NCBI GenBank assembly: GCA_002751075.1
Contig: NAOQ01000061.1
Coordinates: 28,737-89,797, forward strand
Length of the DNA stretch: 61,061 nucleotides
DNA from: Ichthyophonus hoferi
Taxonomy: Eukaryota > Opisthokonta > Ichthyosporea > Ichthyophonida > Ichthyophonidae
Reading direction: 5' to 3'
Of the stretch, positions 1 to 12,300 are shown in pieces. The position numbers and the translations under genes were made by a program. The notes beneath the pieces were generated by a model, which worked only from the letters and a program-made list of their open reading frames with translations, was not told where the DNA came from and made no database searches. The first letter of the stretch is position 1; each line of letters opens with the position of its first letter.

Positions 1-247
1 TATGTATGTATGTATATATGTATGTATGTATATATATATGTATGTATGTATGTATATATGTATGTATGTATGTATGTATGCATGTATTGTTGATAATATC
101 GATATTGATATTATTATTATTGATATTATTATTATTGTATCTACTATTAATACGATTACTATCATTGTTGCTATTATTATTACTATTTTTATTACTATTG
201 TTATTATTACTATTATTATTGATATTATTGATATTATTATTATATAA
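1..247. repeat. TATG/TATA microsatellite followed by an ATT-type trinucleotide tract
   Basis: The first ~85 bases are tandem TATG and TA units. They pass into an interrupted (ATT)n/(ATTG) tract up to about 245. The open frames across this stretch encode only repetitive Met/Tyr/Val/Cys or Ile-rich strings and are not genes. Confidence 0.9.
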
Positions 248-985
248 ATACGCGTATATATATCTCTTTCTAGAACCAATTAATGATGGCCCTATATATA
301 GAATACCACATATAGATGTATATTCGTACCTGCTACTAGGAACATAAAAATAGTCTCCGTATAATACAGTACACCAAGAACGAAAAGAAAAGAGAGTAGG
401 TAAGTGGTGGATAGAGAGAAAGGTGGTAAATGAGTCACTAATATAATAACATATGCTCTGATACCATATATACTACTAGTATTTAAGAACAGTATCACAG
501 CTAATTTCCTAATTAACTATGAATATTACCACATGCTAGAATAATTTGTATGTGACAAATAATATAATAACTGATAATGTATATATATATATAAGCGTGA
601 TATATAGTAAAAACCCTTACTACTATATGGTTTGACACATAACAACTAGAACAAGTACAACTACAATAAAGGTTGATACTTAAGGGGAGAGGGAAAGAGA
701 ATAGGTTGTACACATGTATGTGTATATAATATAGTAAGCATACATGCATATATTTATATATTCTGAGAGAGTAAATATACATACAATTACATACAACCAT
801 ATACATACACAATAACATAAAACTAAGTGTATATGTAAGGGGTGATAATAAAAGGAAATGTATACACAAGGTATAGGAAAAGAAAAGAATATTGTGGATA
901 TATTTAGTGTTCGCTTGTACGTATCTACGCAAAAGAGTGCACAAAAGCAATAAAGTGAACATGTCCCCATTCTGACTTGCCTCAC
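248..985. other. probable first intron of the phosphomevalonate kinase gene, no exon recognised
   Basis: This AT-rich DNA lies downstream (minus sense) of the phosphomevalonate kinase first exon. I looked for the next conserved block of the family (the Leu-rich segment before SGPLK) and did not find it, so the remaining exons probably lie left of the window. Confidence 0.5.
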
Positions 986-1066
986 TTTCAACAAGTCAGT
1001 AGTGTAGTCCTTTCCACTTTTTCTCTTGCCACTAAATATAACCACTAATTTTGGTTGGCCAATCAT
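986..1066 (-). CDS. PMVK: phosphomevalonate kinase (animal type), first coding exon only
   Basis: The minus-strand exon encodes MIGQPKLVVIFSGKRKSGKD followed by YTTDLLK, 27 codons from an ATG at 1066 to a GTGAGG donor just below 986. The SGKRKSGKD block is the P-loop-like nucleotide-binding signature at the N-terminus of the animal phosphomevalonate kinase, which phosphorylates mevalonate-5-phosphate in the mevalonate/isoprenoid pathway and is unrelated to fungal ERG8. The human protein has the same spacing from the start. Only the first exon is seen; the gene continues beyond the left edge. A nearby GC or later GT could be the true donor, which would add a few residues. The family call rests on one short but very characteristic motif. 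Confidence 0.8.
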
Positions 1067-3597
1067 TTTAAAATGCCTATTTAAAAATATGCTATAAGAT
1101 ATTACAATATTATGTATGACAATATAATATAAATATAAATAAATAAATAAATAATATGAATATATAAGTATACATGTACATGTACATGTACATACATAGA
1201 CAAAAATATGAACATATAAACAATCAATTATAGACGGTTTAGTCAGCCAATAGTGCATCATTTAAGGTCACAATATTATTCGTTGGAGTATCGATTAGTA
1301 TTTAAATCTAACAATTTATTGGTTATTAATAATCTGATTGTTAATTACTTGTATGAACTTTATGTATCTGTGGCTCATGCAACCAATTATATCATTATAT
1401 ATATATATATATCATAATCTTGTAGATATCATATGATGCTATATTATATTATATTATACCGCATGATACTATACTATACTGTTGTATTTTATTATATTAT
1501 ACTATATTACATTATGCAATACTCTACTATATTATATTATATTATATTATACTAGATTATACTGTATTATACTATACCCTATATGTCATTAAGTATTAAA
1601 TTGAAGACGAAGTATTAAAATAGCTAAAAATAAAAATAAAAATATTTTCATCGGCTTTTAAGAGCTTTGCAAAATAGATACTAAGAAAGAATAATAATTA
1701 CATGGTTACAAAAACTTTTATATATAATTTAATTAATGACTATATAAATATATATGAAAATTTGGTTATACACATATGAAAAGGCTATTCATCCTGAATT
1801 GCTAATTAATGTAGTAAGCCAATGAGGTTATTAAATGATATATTAACTTATTCCTGTATGTTGGGATGTATTAAGATAATAAAATAGAACAATGTTAGAT
1901 TTTTTGAGAAAAAAAATGCATTTAATACTCGGAAGCTACCAAAACAAAAATAAAATAAGTAATAATAAACCTTATTACTTAATGTAAATTATATAAATTT
2001 TACAAAATAAATAAATAAATAACAACTGTAAAACAATAGCAAATTGGTTACGGTATAGGTATAAAGATAAACATTGGTTGTGTTTTAGATTAATATATGA
2101 CAAATACTTTATAGAATATCCTTTGCTTATACATATACTTAATATTGTTTAACAATCATATTGTGCCTTTTATTTTTTATTATTTTTTCTGTACTAATGC
2201 ACACTAACAGACATTATCTACTCGACTTGACTATTGCCCCTTGCCCTTCTGAGATACAAGTTATACCAGTATAGCTATTATCATATTGATCATAATGTGG
2301 TCTCCTGCCTATAATCTCTATATATAATAACATGTATCTTGATAATACTTGGTATCCAGTGAGTATTACAAGGTGGTATGTCAATTTAAGTTATGAAGTA
2401 TAGCTTAAATTACTTTGACATGAAAATTAAGTAAGTAATGGAACAAATAAAATATTTTGTGTCTGTAACTGAAGGTAGATGCACTAGGTACTATCTTACA
2501 AGACAGTACATAATATGTAAGTGGAATATGTAATGAGCTAGTAACTGGTTGAAATATATATATATATTTTTAACTAAAGATCACTGTAACCCCTTATTAC
2601 ATGTCAAACTTACAGTTTAGAAAGAAAATGCTAATCCTTCACTAAATACAGCACTCAACTTTAAACTGTTGTTAATATACAAGTACTGAAAATAAAATTA
2701 ACAACTGTTGTAATGAGTTCTAACTGGCTGCTATCGTCTGGTAAACGACCGGTTAAATCTCTAGCTAACTGCTTCTGAATCTCCTTCTCTTGATTGATGG
2801 ATTTAGATGCCTTAGTTTCTTACCTGGCAATAAGTTGTACATAAAAAAACTGTAATCTAATTGTGGTTGTGTGTATATGATTTAGGTCTTGTTGCTATCA
2901 GAAGAAACAACCTTATACTTAGCTAGTTAGCCTTCTAATAAAGTATCTGAATTATCTACTTTAACTTTTTTTAAGCAATTATAGACAATATGAAAGATAT
3001 AAAGAACAAAAATTGAAATACGGACTATGACTTTGTATAACTAGTAATAATACATATTTTTATAACTAAATAGTAAATGTAGACGACTGAAAAAAGTGTC
3101 TATATTGTTATGTAAAGTCATTCATTCGTGCTTCTCTCGCACAAAAAAACCAGTTTTGAATAAATTCATTCTAATGAATATGAACTAATCAATGAGGCTA
3201 CGTTTAAAGACTTAATTGGCTCTTAAACACTGCAAACACTTGCTCTATTAAATATTAACAGACTCACCACTAACTAGTCGATACGTATATAGTATTTGAT
3301 GGTTTGAAGGCGATTAGCGTTAAGTTATTTTTTAAGTTGAATGAATTATCGACGTTGTAACATCAAACTCTGAACTAATAAGAAGCATTGATTACTACTC
3401 TCACAAAATCCATCACATTTAACTAGGAAGGAGCGAATTTTCTTTCCAATAATAATCGAATATAATAACAATAAACAAAAAATAATGAACAGTGAAAGTC
3501 CAGTGAATGCGTTGCTTCCAACATCAATTAAAATACTGTAGAATATTTAAGAGATGCACGTACAGACATAAAATCAGCATTCACACTTTAACAAGTT
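1067..3597. other. intergenic AT-rich DNA
   Basis: No gene was recognised. The stretch includes runs of ATATT-type simple sequence (about 1430-1580) and many short A/T tracts. It contains the upstream region of the phosphomevalonate kinase gene. Confidence 0.6.
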
Positions 3598-3604
3598 AAA
3601 AAAA
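3598..3604 (-). terminator. RNA polymerase III terminator of the first tRNA-Glu gene
   Basis: A run of seven A on the plus strand (TTTTTTT in the transcript sense) begins one base past the 3' end of the tRNA, the expected position for Pol III termination. Confidence 0.75.
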
Positions 3605-3605
3605 T

Positions 3606-3677
3606 CTCCGAATCGGGGTGTCGAACCCCGGCCGCCACGGTGAAAGCGTGGAATCCTAACCGCTAGACCAATTCGGA
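3606..3677 (-). tRNA. tRNA-Glu (UUC)
   Basis: A 72-nt minus-strand tRNA gene without an encoded CCA. The acceptor stem TCCGAAT pairs with ATTCGGA. The anticodon stem CCACG/CGTGG encloses loop CTTTCAC, giving anticodon TTC. The T arm is GGGG-TTCGACA-CCCC, and the A box starts GGTCTAGCGG. There is no intron. It is identical to the second copy 245 bp away. Charged with glutamate, it reads GAA and GAG codons. Confidence 0.96.
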
Positions 3678-3840
3678 TGTACAACATTTGAGATAAATGA
3701 GAACTTAAATAGTGAAACCTCCTATTGCACCTTTAACTGGACAACAAAATATTGCTACCTGAACAAAAGGAACCCTTTAACATGTCAAATTTTAAGACTG
3801 GAAAGATAAAAAATTAACGAATCATTTTCATTTCGTAATT

Positions 3841-3845
3841 AAAAA
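3841..3845 (-). terminator. RNA polymerase III terminator of the second tRNA-Glu gene
   Basis: A run of five A on the plus strand (TTTTT in transcript sense) lies about five bases beyond the tRNA 3' end. Confidence 0.65.
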
Positions 3846-3850
3846 TAATA

Positions 3851-3922
3851 CTCCGAATCGGGGTGTCGAACCCCGGCCGCCACGGTGAAAGCGTGGAATC
3901 CTAACCGCTAGACCAATTCGGA
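3851..3922 (-). tRNA. tRNA-Glu (UUC), second identical copy
   Basis: The same 72-nt sequence as the gene at 3606-3677, in the same orientation: acceptor TCCGAAT/ATTCGGA, anticodon TTC, intact T arm. The flanking sequences differ, so only the tRNA itself is shared. This suggests an old tandem duplication kept uniform by selection or gene conversion. Confidence 0.96.
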
Positions 3923-4250
3923 TATACATTTTTAGGGTAATATCGGTTATAATATAAAACACAATAATCATTAGACCAAGTCTCGCCAAAATGTGCTAGT
4001 CGATCGATAATTAGAGAAAACAAGATAGCGGCCAATCAAATGAAAGTAGATATACAAATAATATCTTACAATTTTATAGCAATATTTTAATAGGTTAATA
4101 GTCCAAATTATATAATATATATAAAATAGCGTCATTGTCGAAATGGCATAGCCTACGGTTTGTTTCTATTCAAATGCTACTCTTTGTTACTTGTAGCATA
4201 TAGCACTATAATGCGGAGTAGACAGCTAGCCAATATAAGATCAACACCCT
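3923..4250. other. short intergenic stretch
   Basis: AT-rich sequence between the tRNA pair and the 3' end of the SOD-like gene. I see nothing further in it. Confidence 0.5.
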
Positions 4251-4976
4251 TTACTTTATGTTATTAGAAACCCCCCTTTTTTTCCCACTTTTAGACACCC
4301 TAACCAAGTGTCTTTTTCCAGATTTTGTTCTCGTGCGTCTTATTCTTTTTCTAAATTTTGCACAGAATGCGTAAGCACCGGTATTCCCACAATGAAACAC
4401 GATTGACTTTCCCTTCAGTTGCCTTATAGGTATCCCAATATTATCTCTATACCTAGTCCATCTTCTCTGCCTGTCTGCTGTGAAAAGACCAAATTTACCC
4501 GACAAATCCCCAAGCTCGCAGACAAACGGACTGGCACGTATAGTCTCACTATTGCAGGAATATGCGAAGTTAGGAGTGTACTTTCTCACTGCTGGGCATG
4601 CACTGCTACCAGATGCAGGACCACAGGCCAAGGTAGGGTCGTAATGACCACCTGTAACAGCCGGTCCGCAATCAGACAACCCCACACCTTGCGATCCAGT
4701 GCCCTTCCAGAATTCATGAATGTGGTATTTCAAATTGTTGAGATCACAGCCAGGAAATATTTGGGTGTCGGCTTTTCGTGTATCAAGAAAAATATGCACA
4801 TTGTTTCGTACAGCCCCGCGTGAGCAAATAGCTACTCTGCCTTTAATCCCTGCTAACTCCATCCTAGCGCTGTAGCACGGGAAGCTTCGTTTTACCTTAA
4901 AAAATGATCCATGTACACCAAAAACATATAAGAAGGAAAAGATTGCTACAATCGCACTCAAAGTTGAAGCCTTCAT
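4251..4976 (-). CDS. secreted copper-only superoxide dismutase-like protein
   Basis: An intronless 241-codon minus-strand reading frame. Residues 1-23 are a hydrophobic signal peptide. The core carries the Cu/Zn-SOD copper ligands: YHIHEF (His85, His87), GGHYDP (His111) and SIVFH (His195). Where ordinary Cu/Zn SODs have the zinc ligand in HVGDLG, this protein has CELGDLSGKFG with Glu154 and Asp157. That pattern is typical of the copper-only class known from Candida albicans SOD5, and the long loop between His111 and Cys153 is Cys-rich. These enzymes dismutate superoxide outside the cell without zinc. The tail after residue 207 is strongly basic (many Arg/Lys) and could hold the protein on polyanionic matrix, as the tail of vertebrate extracellular SOD does; this is inference. 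The lack of introns stands out beside SND1. Activity is unproven. Confidence 0.82.
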   Translation of the reverse strand: MKASTLSAIVAIFSFLYVFGVHGSFFKVKRSFPCYSARMELAGIKGRVAICSRGAVRNNVHIFLDTRKADTQIFPGCDLNNLKYHIHEFWKGTGSQGVGLSDCGPAVTGGHYDPTLACGPASGSSACPAVRKYTPNFAYSCNSETIRASPFVCELGDLSGKFGLFTADRQRRWTRYRDNIGIPIRQLKGKSIVFHCGNTGAYAFCAKFRKRIRRTRTKSGKRHLVRVSKSGKKRGVSNNIK

Positions 4977-6308
4977 GCTTATTTTTGGAGGAAAGAGATT
5001 AGGTGCTTTGCAGTTTGTCTATTTTTTGCCTAAATTTGGAACACCCTAATCTCGTGGGTACACAGGGATAACTCACAGCGTATAAATAATTTAATAATAT
5101 CCTAAACGGGAAGACAACTTTTACAATACTATTACGTTGCATGGATTGTTCAGGTAATAATAAAAATAATTGTATCTATTTAAGCTAGCGCATTTTAGTT
5201 TACTTGTGATCGAAATATTAATATTGGTCCAAGGATCAGTGAATCGGATTCATTATCAAACCTAAAAAAATAAAAACGTAAAAAAAACATTAAAAGATGT
5301 GAGATGATTGGTTAATCTCCAAGTCTCCCAATCGGAAAACCGATTGAGGTAAGTATTTATTTTAATAAAAACTGATCTAGATTTGTGTTAATAACGTAAA
5401 GAATACGCCATTCCATAATATAATACAATAACTGTGGCTGATTTCTATTTTTTCTTTTCTTTTTAAGATGTAAATTTAATGCCTTTTTGCTTTTGGTTTG
5501 GAAAAATTATATGCATATGCTGTTTAAGTTACTGTAGAAAGAATAATAAAATACTATATATGTAAAATTACCCTAATCTCCAAGTCAAGTCACTGATGCG
5601 AATCTAGCTATTTGGTATATCACGATTGGAACGATTGCCGATTAATAGTTTTGATCACCTACCAAGTTTGGTAATTTTCATTACACTTATAATAAGCTTT
5701 ATATTGTCCGAATATCATAATACCTCTTTACGCAATACATGATATATATAACAGTTTAATTAAATTCCAGTTATTAGACATTGCTTTCAACAAAGAAATC
5801 ATTGTGAATCCATATACATATGCTATCGATACGGCTGATATGTACATTATTGATAGCTACCTTTAATTTTGGTACATTTTTTGCATATTGTATTCCGAAA
5901 CACGTATGAACAGACATAATCAATGAAAACAACCTGGTTTTCCAAAACAATTGTGCACATGTACATGTATCAAGGATATGCATCCACAGCATTCATTTCC
6001 TTTCATGGTTCAACACAGCTCATACATATTATACTACAGCTGCCGCGCCATTGGCTAAATTATAATAAATGACACATAATCTATGACGTATCATCCCAAA
6101 AACCATCACTCCCTTTCCTCAGATACAATACAGGCCGACCAATTAAGTTGACAGGTTATATCTTATTTACATTTATTATTAATAATATGATAATCCAATC
6201 ATTATCTTGGGTTGATACCCAATGCATTTCACAAGTCGAGTGGAATAGCATTTGGTTTGGTCCTTAAATTCATAAAAAACAAAACCAATGGTTAACACGC
6301 CATTAACT
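4977..6308. other. intergenic region between the SOD-like gene and SND1
   Basis: AT-rich, with no convincing gene. It should contain the SOD-like promoter (near 4980-5100) and the SND1 3' UTR (just below 6309). Short open frames here show no family resemblance. Confidence 0.5.
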
Positions 6309-9300
6309 CTATTTCTTAGCATCCTTCTTCTCAACCTTCTTCTCAAAGCCGAATTCCTTTGCGTCCTCAGCAACGAAGTCTCCATACTCCCAGATGTTGC
6401 GCTGTAGATATACGTACAAATTAGTTTAAACAGATGCTTAAAATTTAAAGCACCAATTGTGACTTCATACAAAGATGTGCAGACAAATCCACAGATGTAC
6501 ACATTCGTAAATAAATAGATTCCTTTACTCATAGATTACATCACCTACACATACGTATATCTTTATTTATCTACATATACAGGTAGACTTACGTGCTCCT
6601 TGCAAGCCAACTCCTGAGCAGCATTGTACTCCTTAAGAAGGGACTTCAGTCTGAACTCTTTTCTCTTCTGAACAGTAGCAAGGCCAGCAGCCAACAGAGT
6701 CTTACCAAGGTCAACCTGAGTCTCAGGGGTCATAATAGTAACAGCCTGCTTGCCCTCCTCGGAATACTCGGGGTTCATGAAGAAACGCTTGTTCTATATG
6801 GGAGAGAAGGAGAAAATGTTATCACCATGACATAATATAATTATACCATTATATACTTGGTAATGTGTGATCAAAACAAGTCGGTCATTAATTAACACCC
6901 CATAATTATTTACAGTAAAAGTATCCCAAAAGAAGGACAAGCTACTAGTAGTATAATATGATATCATGTGATAGCCTGATGGTGTTTGTCATTGCTATAT
7001 TACACTGCTTTTCATTCTCATGTCATATGACCATGTAAAAGATAATATAGCGTGATTATAACTAGTTTGTTATTAATTAATAACTAATAACAATTTACTG
7101 TATAAGTACCACACAGCAGAGGGAGAAATATCCTATTACTGCATATATACATAGAATTTTGGTCAAGTATTATTGCATGTACTATCGATCGCACCATTTA
7201 GCCCTCCAACGCAAACAATTACGTATATATATACATAGTTACCATACTACACAAACGAGATAATGCCAAAGAATCAACCATAACTTACCATCACTCCCTC
7301 CTTCAAGAAGTAGATGGCCTCCTGTTGCCAGTCCGCCTATGATGGGAATACGCAGGGTTAAAAGCAGAGATAAAGGCATATATAACTACATAGAAAGATG
7401 CAATAATATATCATTGCATACAACGGGTTATCCAGAAAGCCGGTATAGGAATTGGAGAAAAATACAGTATACGACATAAGGGAAAGGATGCTAAAAAGAG
7501 ACAGGGAAAAGCAGGTTAACTTAACACCTTGAAATGACATGTGATAATAATGATAAGAACTCGATGAATAAACATAATAAATATATTGGTAGGCCTATAT
7601 GAGTACGACTTAAATGTATGTTGGTATATATATCTGCTTGTTTATATAAAGGGAAAGTATATTAAGAGATACGACAATGTCTCAAATGTAGTATTATATG
7701 TATTGATAAATTGTTGTTAAGTACATAAGTAGATATGGCGCAATAGAAAGGAGACAGAATAGGTCATGCTATATATTCTTCCTCTTTTCATCACAAATCA
7801 CTACATCTGATATATAATGGAGGCGGGACAACAAGAAAATGACAATGAAATAACAATATCATACAAATATACAATTGTATGATTACAGTTAAGAAAGTAA
7901 AACTATCACAGATTTTAAGGCACAAAAATAAGAATTAATTATACAAATACTAGTTATCTCCAATTCCATACATGGTTACAATATTATTACCCAAAGAATT
8001 ATAGCAGCAAGTTTACGCCATTCTATCCTATAGGATAATAGAGTATAGTATAATATAGTAATTAAATAATAATACAAGTGAAAGAAAAGAACATTATAAT
8101 ACCACAACATATTTAGTGAGAGTTCTTACATCTTCTGGCAATTCAATGCAAGCAAGGTTGACCTCCCTAGCCACAGCGGGGAGAGAGACAAGGGAGAACT
8201 CGGTGGGAAGGGGGGCCAATGCCACAGGCTTAACAATGTCACACTGTAGGAGGATAGGTGGAGGCAAGGGTATGCATTAGTACTAGCAACTTGACAATAT
8301 ATAGGGCATGGATAAATAGCTCGATTGTAGATAATACGTTCTTTTAGTGTTGTATAGTTAGGTATGCTATTATATGTTTTACCATATGGTGTATTATATT
8401 GTATTATATCATTTGCTTGTCATGGCCTTGTAAAGAAAAACAAAAATACATGCACCTATGTTCACCCTATATATTATACATGAAATCGGATTTTTACTAA
8501 TCTAGCAATATATCACTTTTGATAAAATAAATAACTACTAATAGAACACTTGAGTTGCATAATTATGATGACCCAACCTGCAAGGTATCATAACTCACTA
8601 TAACCTCTCTGCTAACAGATCCCTACATTGTATATTCTCATAGACGGATATATATAGTTTAAATATTAGAACCACCGCAACCTCACTTTATTAACGCAAT
8701 CCAGAGAAAAGAAGAGACGAAGTGAGGACATAGCCTTATAGCCTGTGTGCGAGAAAACATATATCCATTTCACTTACACCAGCAAAATCAACAACAACTA
8801 CAATATATACATAGCAGCAATAGCAATATGTTTATATACTTACGTTGCCATAATCAACAAAGAAGACGGTAACATCAGAACCGTTAACCTTGGTCACCTT
8901 GGCACGATACCAGGTGTTGTCCTCAGTGAACCTGGTTGTCAAAGACCATGTCCGTAAGTTACCATGGTAAAAATGTGATATATGCACCAAAATGCATGTA
9001 AACATACCCATACACAATATAGTGAGTTTATAATAAATATAGATAAAATAATGGTATATGTATGTATAAATGCAAGTATTGGGATAAAAAACCTGTATAA
9101 CAAAGAGTGAAAGCATGGAAAAGAAAGAAAAGAGATAACGAATGCATACTATTATTCACATAATACATGATATATAATACAAATTGACTTTGCCTCATTA
9201 GAAGAACTTAAAAGAACATGCATGCTAACACGGAAGTGCCATATCGTTTTGAATATTCTAACTGTGCATGCTCATCTTTGTGTAGTAATTTACTAAACCA

Positions 9301-12300
9301 CATAAGTGTGTATATACCACGACCTATACATTTATAAGCATTATAACAATAACATTATATAGTATAACTTATGTTTATGTATCAACTTACTTGGCTGCAA
9401 CAATCTCGCCGGCCTTAGGCATAACAGTACCGACGATAGGGGGGTTAGCAGTGAAGAACTGGTTAAGACGAAGAACAAATTGTTCAAGCTCAACGGCTGT
9501 AGGATTATAATTCATGTTAGTGAGCCAAATACACTTACTCTCGCGAGACAATGTTGTGCTTTTAATGTATTATATTTTTTAATTATGTTAAAGTTTATCA
9601 TTGCATTTTAAATTTTAACCTTACAAAAGGATGTCAATTATTGGATCTTAAACAGATTTATGTTCAAATACGGTTAATTGCTTCATACCTCAATGGGTGA
9701 CATCTATGTATCAGTAAGTACAATCACATATCTCATATAATAATATGACAGTATATTGTCGTACATAAATATATAAACATATTTATCGATGATCACAAAC
9801 TCAATCCAGTGGTGCATGGTATATAAAACAACTATTGCGTTAATAATTCCACATTCTATTCTTGAAATTTTAAGTTAATAACCTCCAATAGCTTACTAAT
9901 AATGAATATTTCAGTGGGCCCACCAAAAGCCATAACCATAATAGCGAAGCAGAATAAACCATTTTCAATATATAAGTACACCCCACAAAAATAGACATAT
10001 AGTATGCTATTATAGTAGGTATGTGCCAATAAATACACCATTACACACAGAGGTAACATAACATACCCTTCTCAATATCCTGAACGAACAGAGTACGGCC
10101 ACTGGCAACCTCAGAGATAACTACTTCTTTATATTTAACATCTCTCTCCTTAACCTCCTCCGTCACCTCTACCTTCTCTTCTACATAGTTCTTCCAGATC
10201 TGTGAAAGACAACAAGTGTTCATATAAGAAAATAGATAACATAATATAATACGGTTGGATACAATAAAATAATGTAAGAAACATAAAAATATTAGGTTAA
10301 TATTATTCAATATATATATACTAAAAAGTACACTAATATTATATATATTAATATACGTAGGTAGGTGGATGTTGCATATCTTATAAGCTCAGTGAGTAAC
10401 ATATAAAAATGAAAAAGCATAAAACATACCAGTATACATATCGTATCATATCGATATATAAAATTGTCAGTGTTGTATATTTCTAATCAAGAACTGCAAA
10501 TGATAGACTTGTACACATGGGTTTAGGTAATTACTTAAAGTAATGAAAAATATAGATAAGTTGTTGGTAAAATATTAGTTTATGTAGGTCCTACACAGGC
10601 AACTATCGTACATGTGTATTCGTAGATATATATTGTGTGGTGTTACGTAGGTATGAAATAGTATGGTTGGTCATCTTAAGAACAGGGGTTGGGCGATAGC
10701 TTAGTGTAGCATGTAGTATTTTTAATCAAGTAAATATAATAAAATATAGATAAAACATAAACCAATAAAACAACAAGATTGAATTTAACATTAAACATAC
10801 TCCAATCTTGGCAGTCTTGGCAGCCTCCTCTGCGGCAAACAGTTCCTTGCCAAAGTTTAGACGATCAGCACTGAAATGAACAGATGATAAACCCTTCTCA
10901 ACCAATCTGAGGGCGAGATTCTCATCATCTACCCACAGGCAGCCAATGAAGTTACCGGTCTTGTCCATACCATCAATCTGAATGGTCACCTGCGGCCAAT
11001 TAAATGCATGGGTTAAAAATCATCACGTGTTTCCCACATGAGATTATTCTAGAACATTGTCATTCACACATATATCATAAAACATACATAGTATTCCACT
11101 CAACCAAAAAGAGCTTTCACAGCGTTTTAAGTATTACGTATGATTGGAAAAACATAGAAGAATGATCTTTTAAAGATGGTATATACTTTTGGTAAATAGC
11201 ATTATAGGCCATTCTAATTGAAGCAATATCATGTAAACCACTTACATCACGCTGCATGCACATATCCCTAGTAAACTGAGTGGCCTCTTCGGCCCCAGGT
11301 TGACTGGGGGTCTTGTTCTCACCGTCATTGCGACCAGTTCTGGGGCAACTAATACCTAGCCAATGGAATAACCATGTTAGTTTTTAATATAATTTAATCT
11401 ATGGCATCATTGTCATCTTCGTAAACCATGCCTTGAACTGGAAATTTAAGATATATATATATATAGAAAGACAAGCATTATGGGAAGAATATGAGGGTAG
11501 GATTGGATGTTTAAAGAAGGGGGTAAATCACATTAGCCAATAGTAATATAAAGATACACCATTTAAAACATAAATACCACCAATCCATCAACTACTCTGA
11601 TAGACAACGTCAGTTTTACTAATAACTGTACTTTTAAACCAAGGTTAGCCAACTAATACTACACCAATAAAATGAAAAAGTTATCTTCTAATATAGTCCA
11701 GAGCATTATCTTACTACCACTACTGTCATCATACTCGAAACAACTGATACTGTTTTTTTATAATAAAAAAACATGACTAGTTTACTAAAGTTAGGAAAAT
11801 GTAACTATAAAGTAATAATCGTAAAATAATAATATGCACAATATGGCATATAATAGACATAATAACCAACATATATATGTAAGATAAGTAAAGCATAACA
11901 TAACGTACCAGAAAGCACAAATGAGATAATAGCGTTCTCCTTAGGAATATAGATTCTAAGACGGGCACCATGGATGACGTAATCGGCCACACCCTTCTGA
12001 CGGGGTGCACGCTGGAGGAAGGGATAGAAGTTCTTGGCCACCTAGCAACCAGTCATATAGAGGTTAATATAGCCTTTCTGGTAGGAGATAAAAAAGATAA
12101 ATTGAAGAAACTAACTACTTGTAATATGGTAGTATGTAGTGTGGTGGGATAATACATGAGAATAATTCAGACAATGACACTTGGAAAAAGTGCATCGTAA
12201 TATAAGCCTATTAACATATATATGTGAGAGTATCTAACCGATAGATAGGTGACTGAACAAACCTCCTTGTTGGAAGATGTATCGTTCACGCGGTGCAGAA

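Noticed and set aside
4419-4823. A 134-codon plus-strand open frame
   Set aside because: It is antisense to the SOD-like gene, which has family motifs and a signal peptide.
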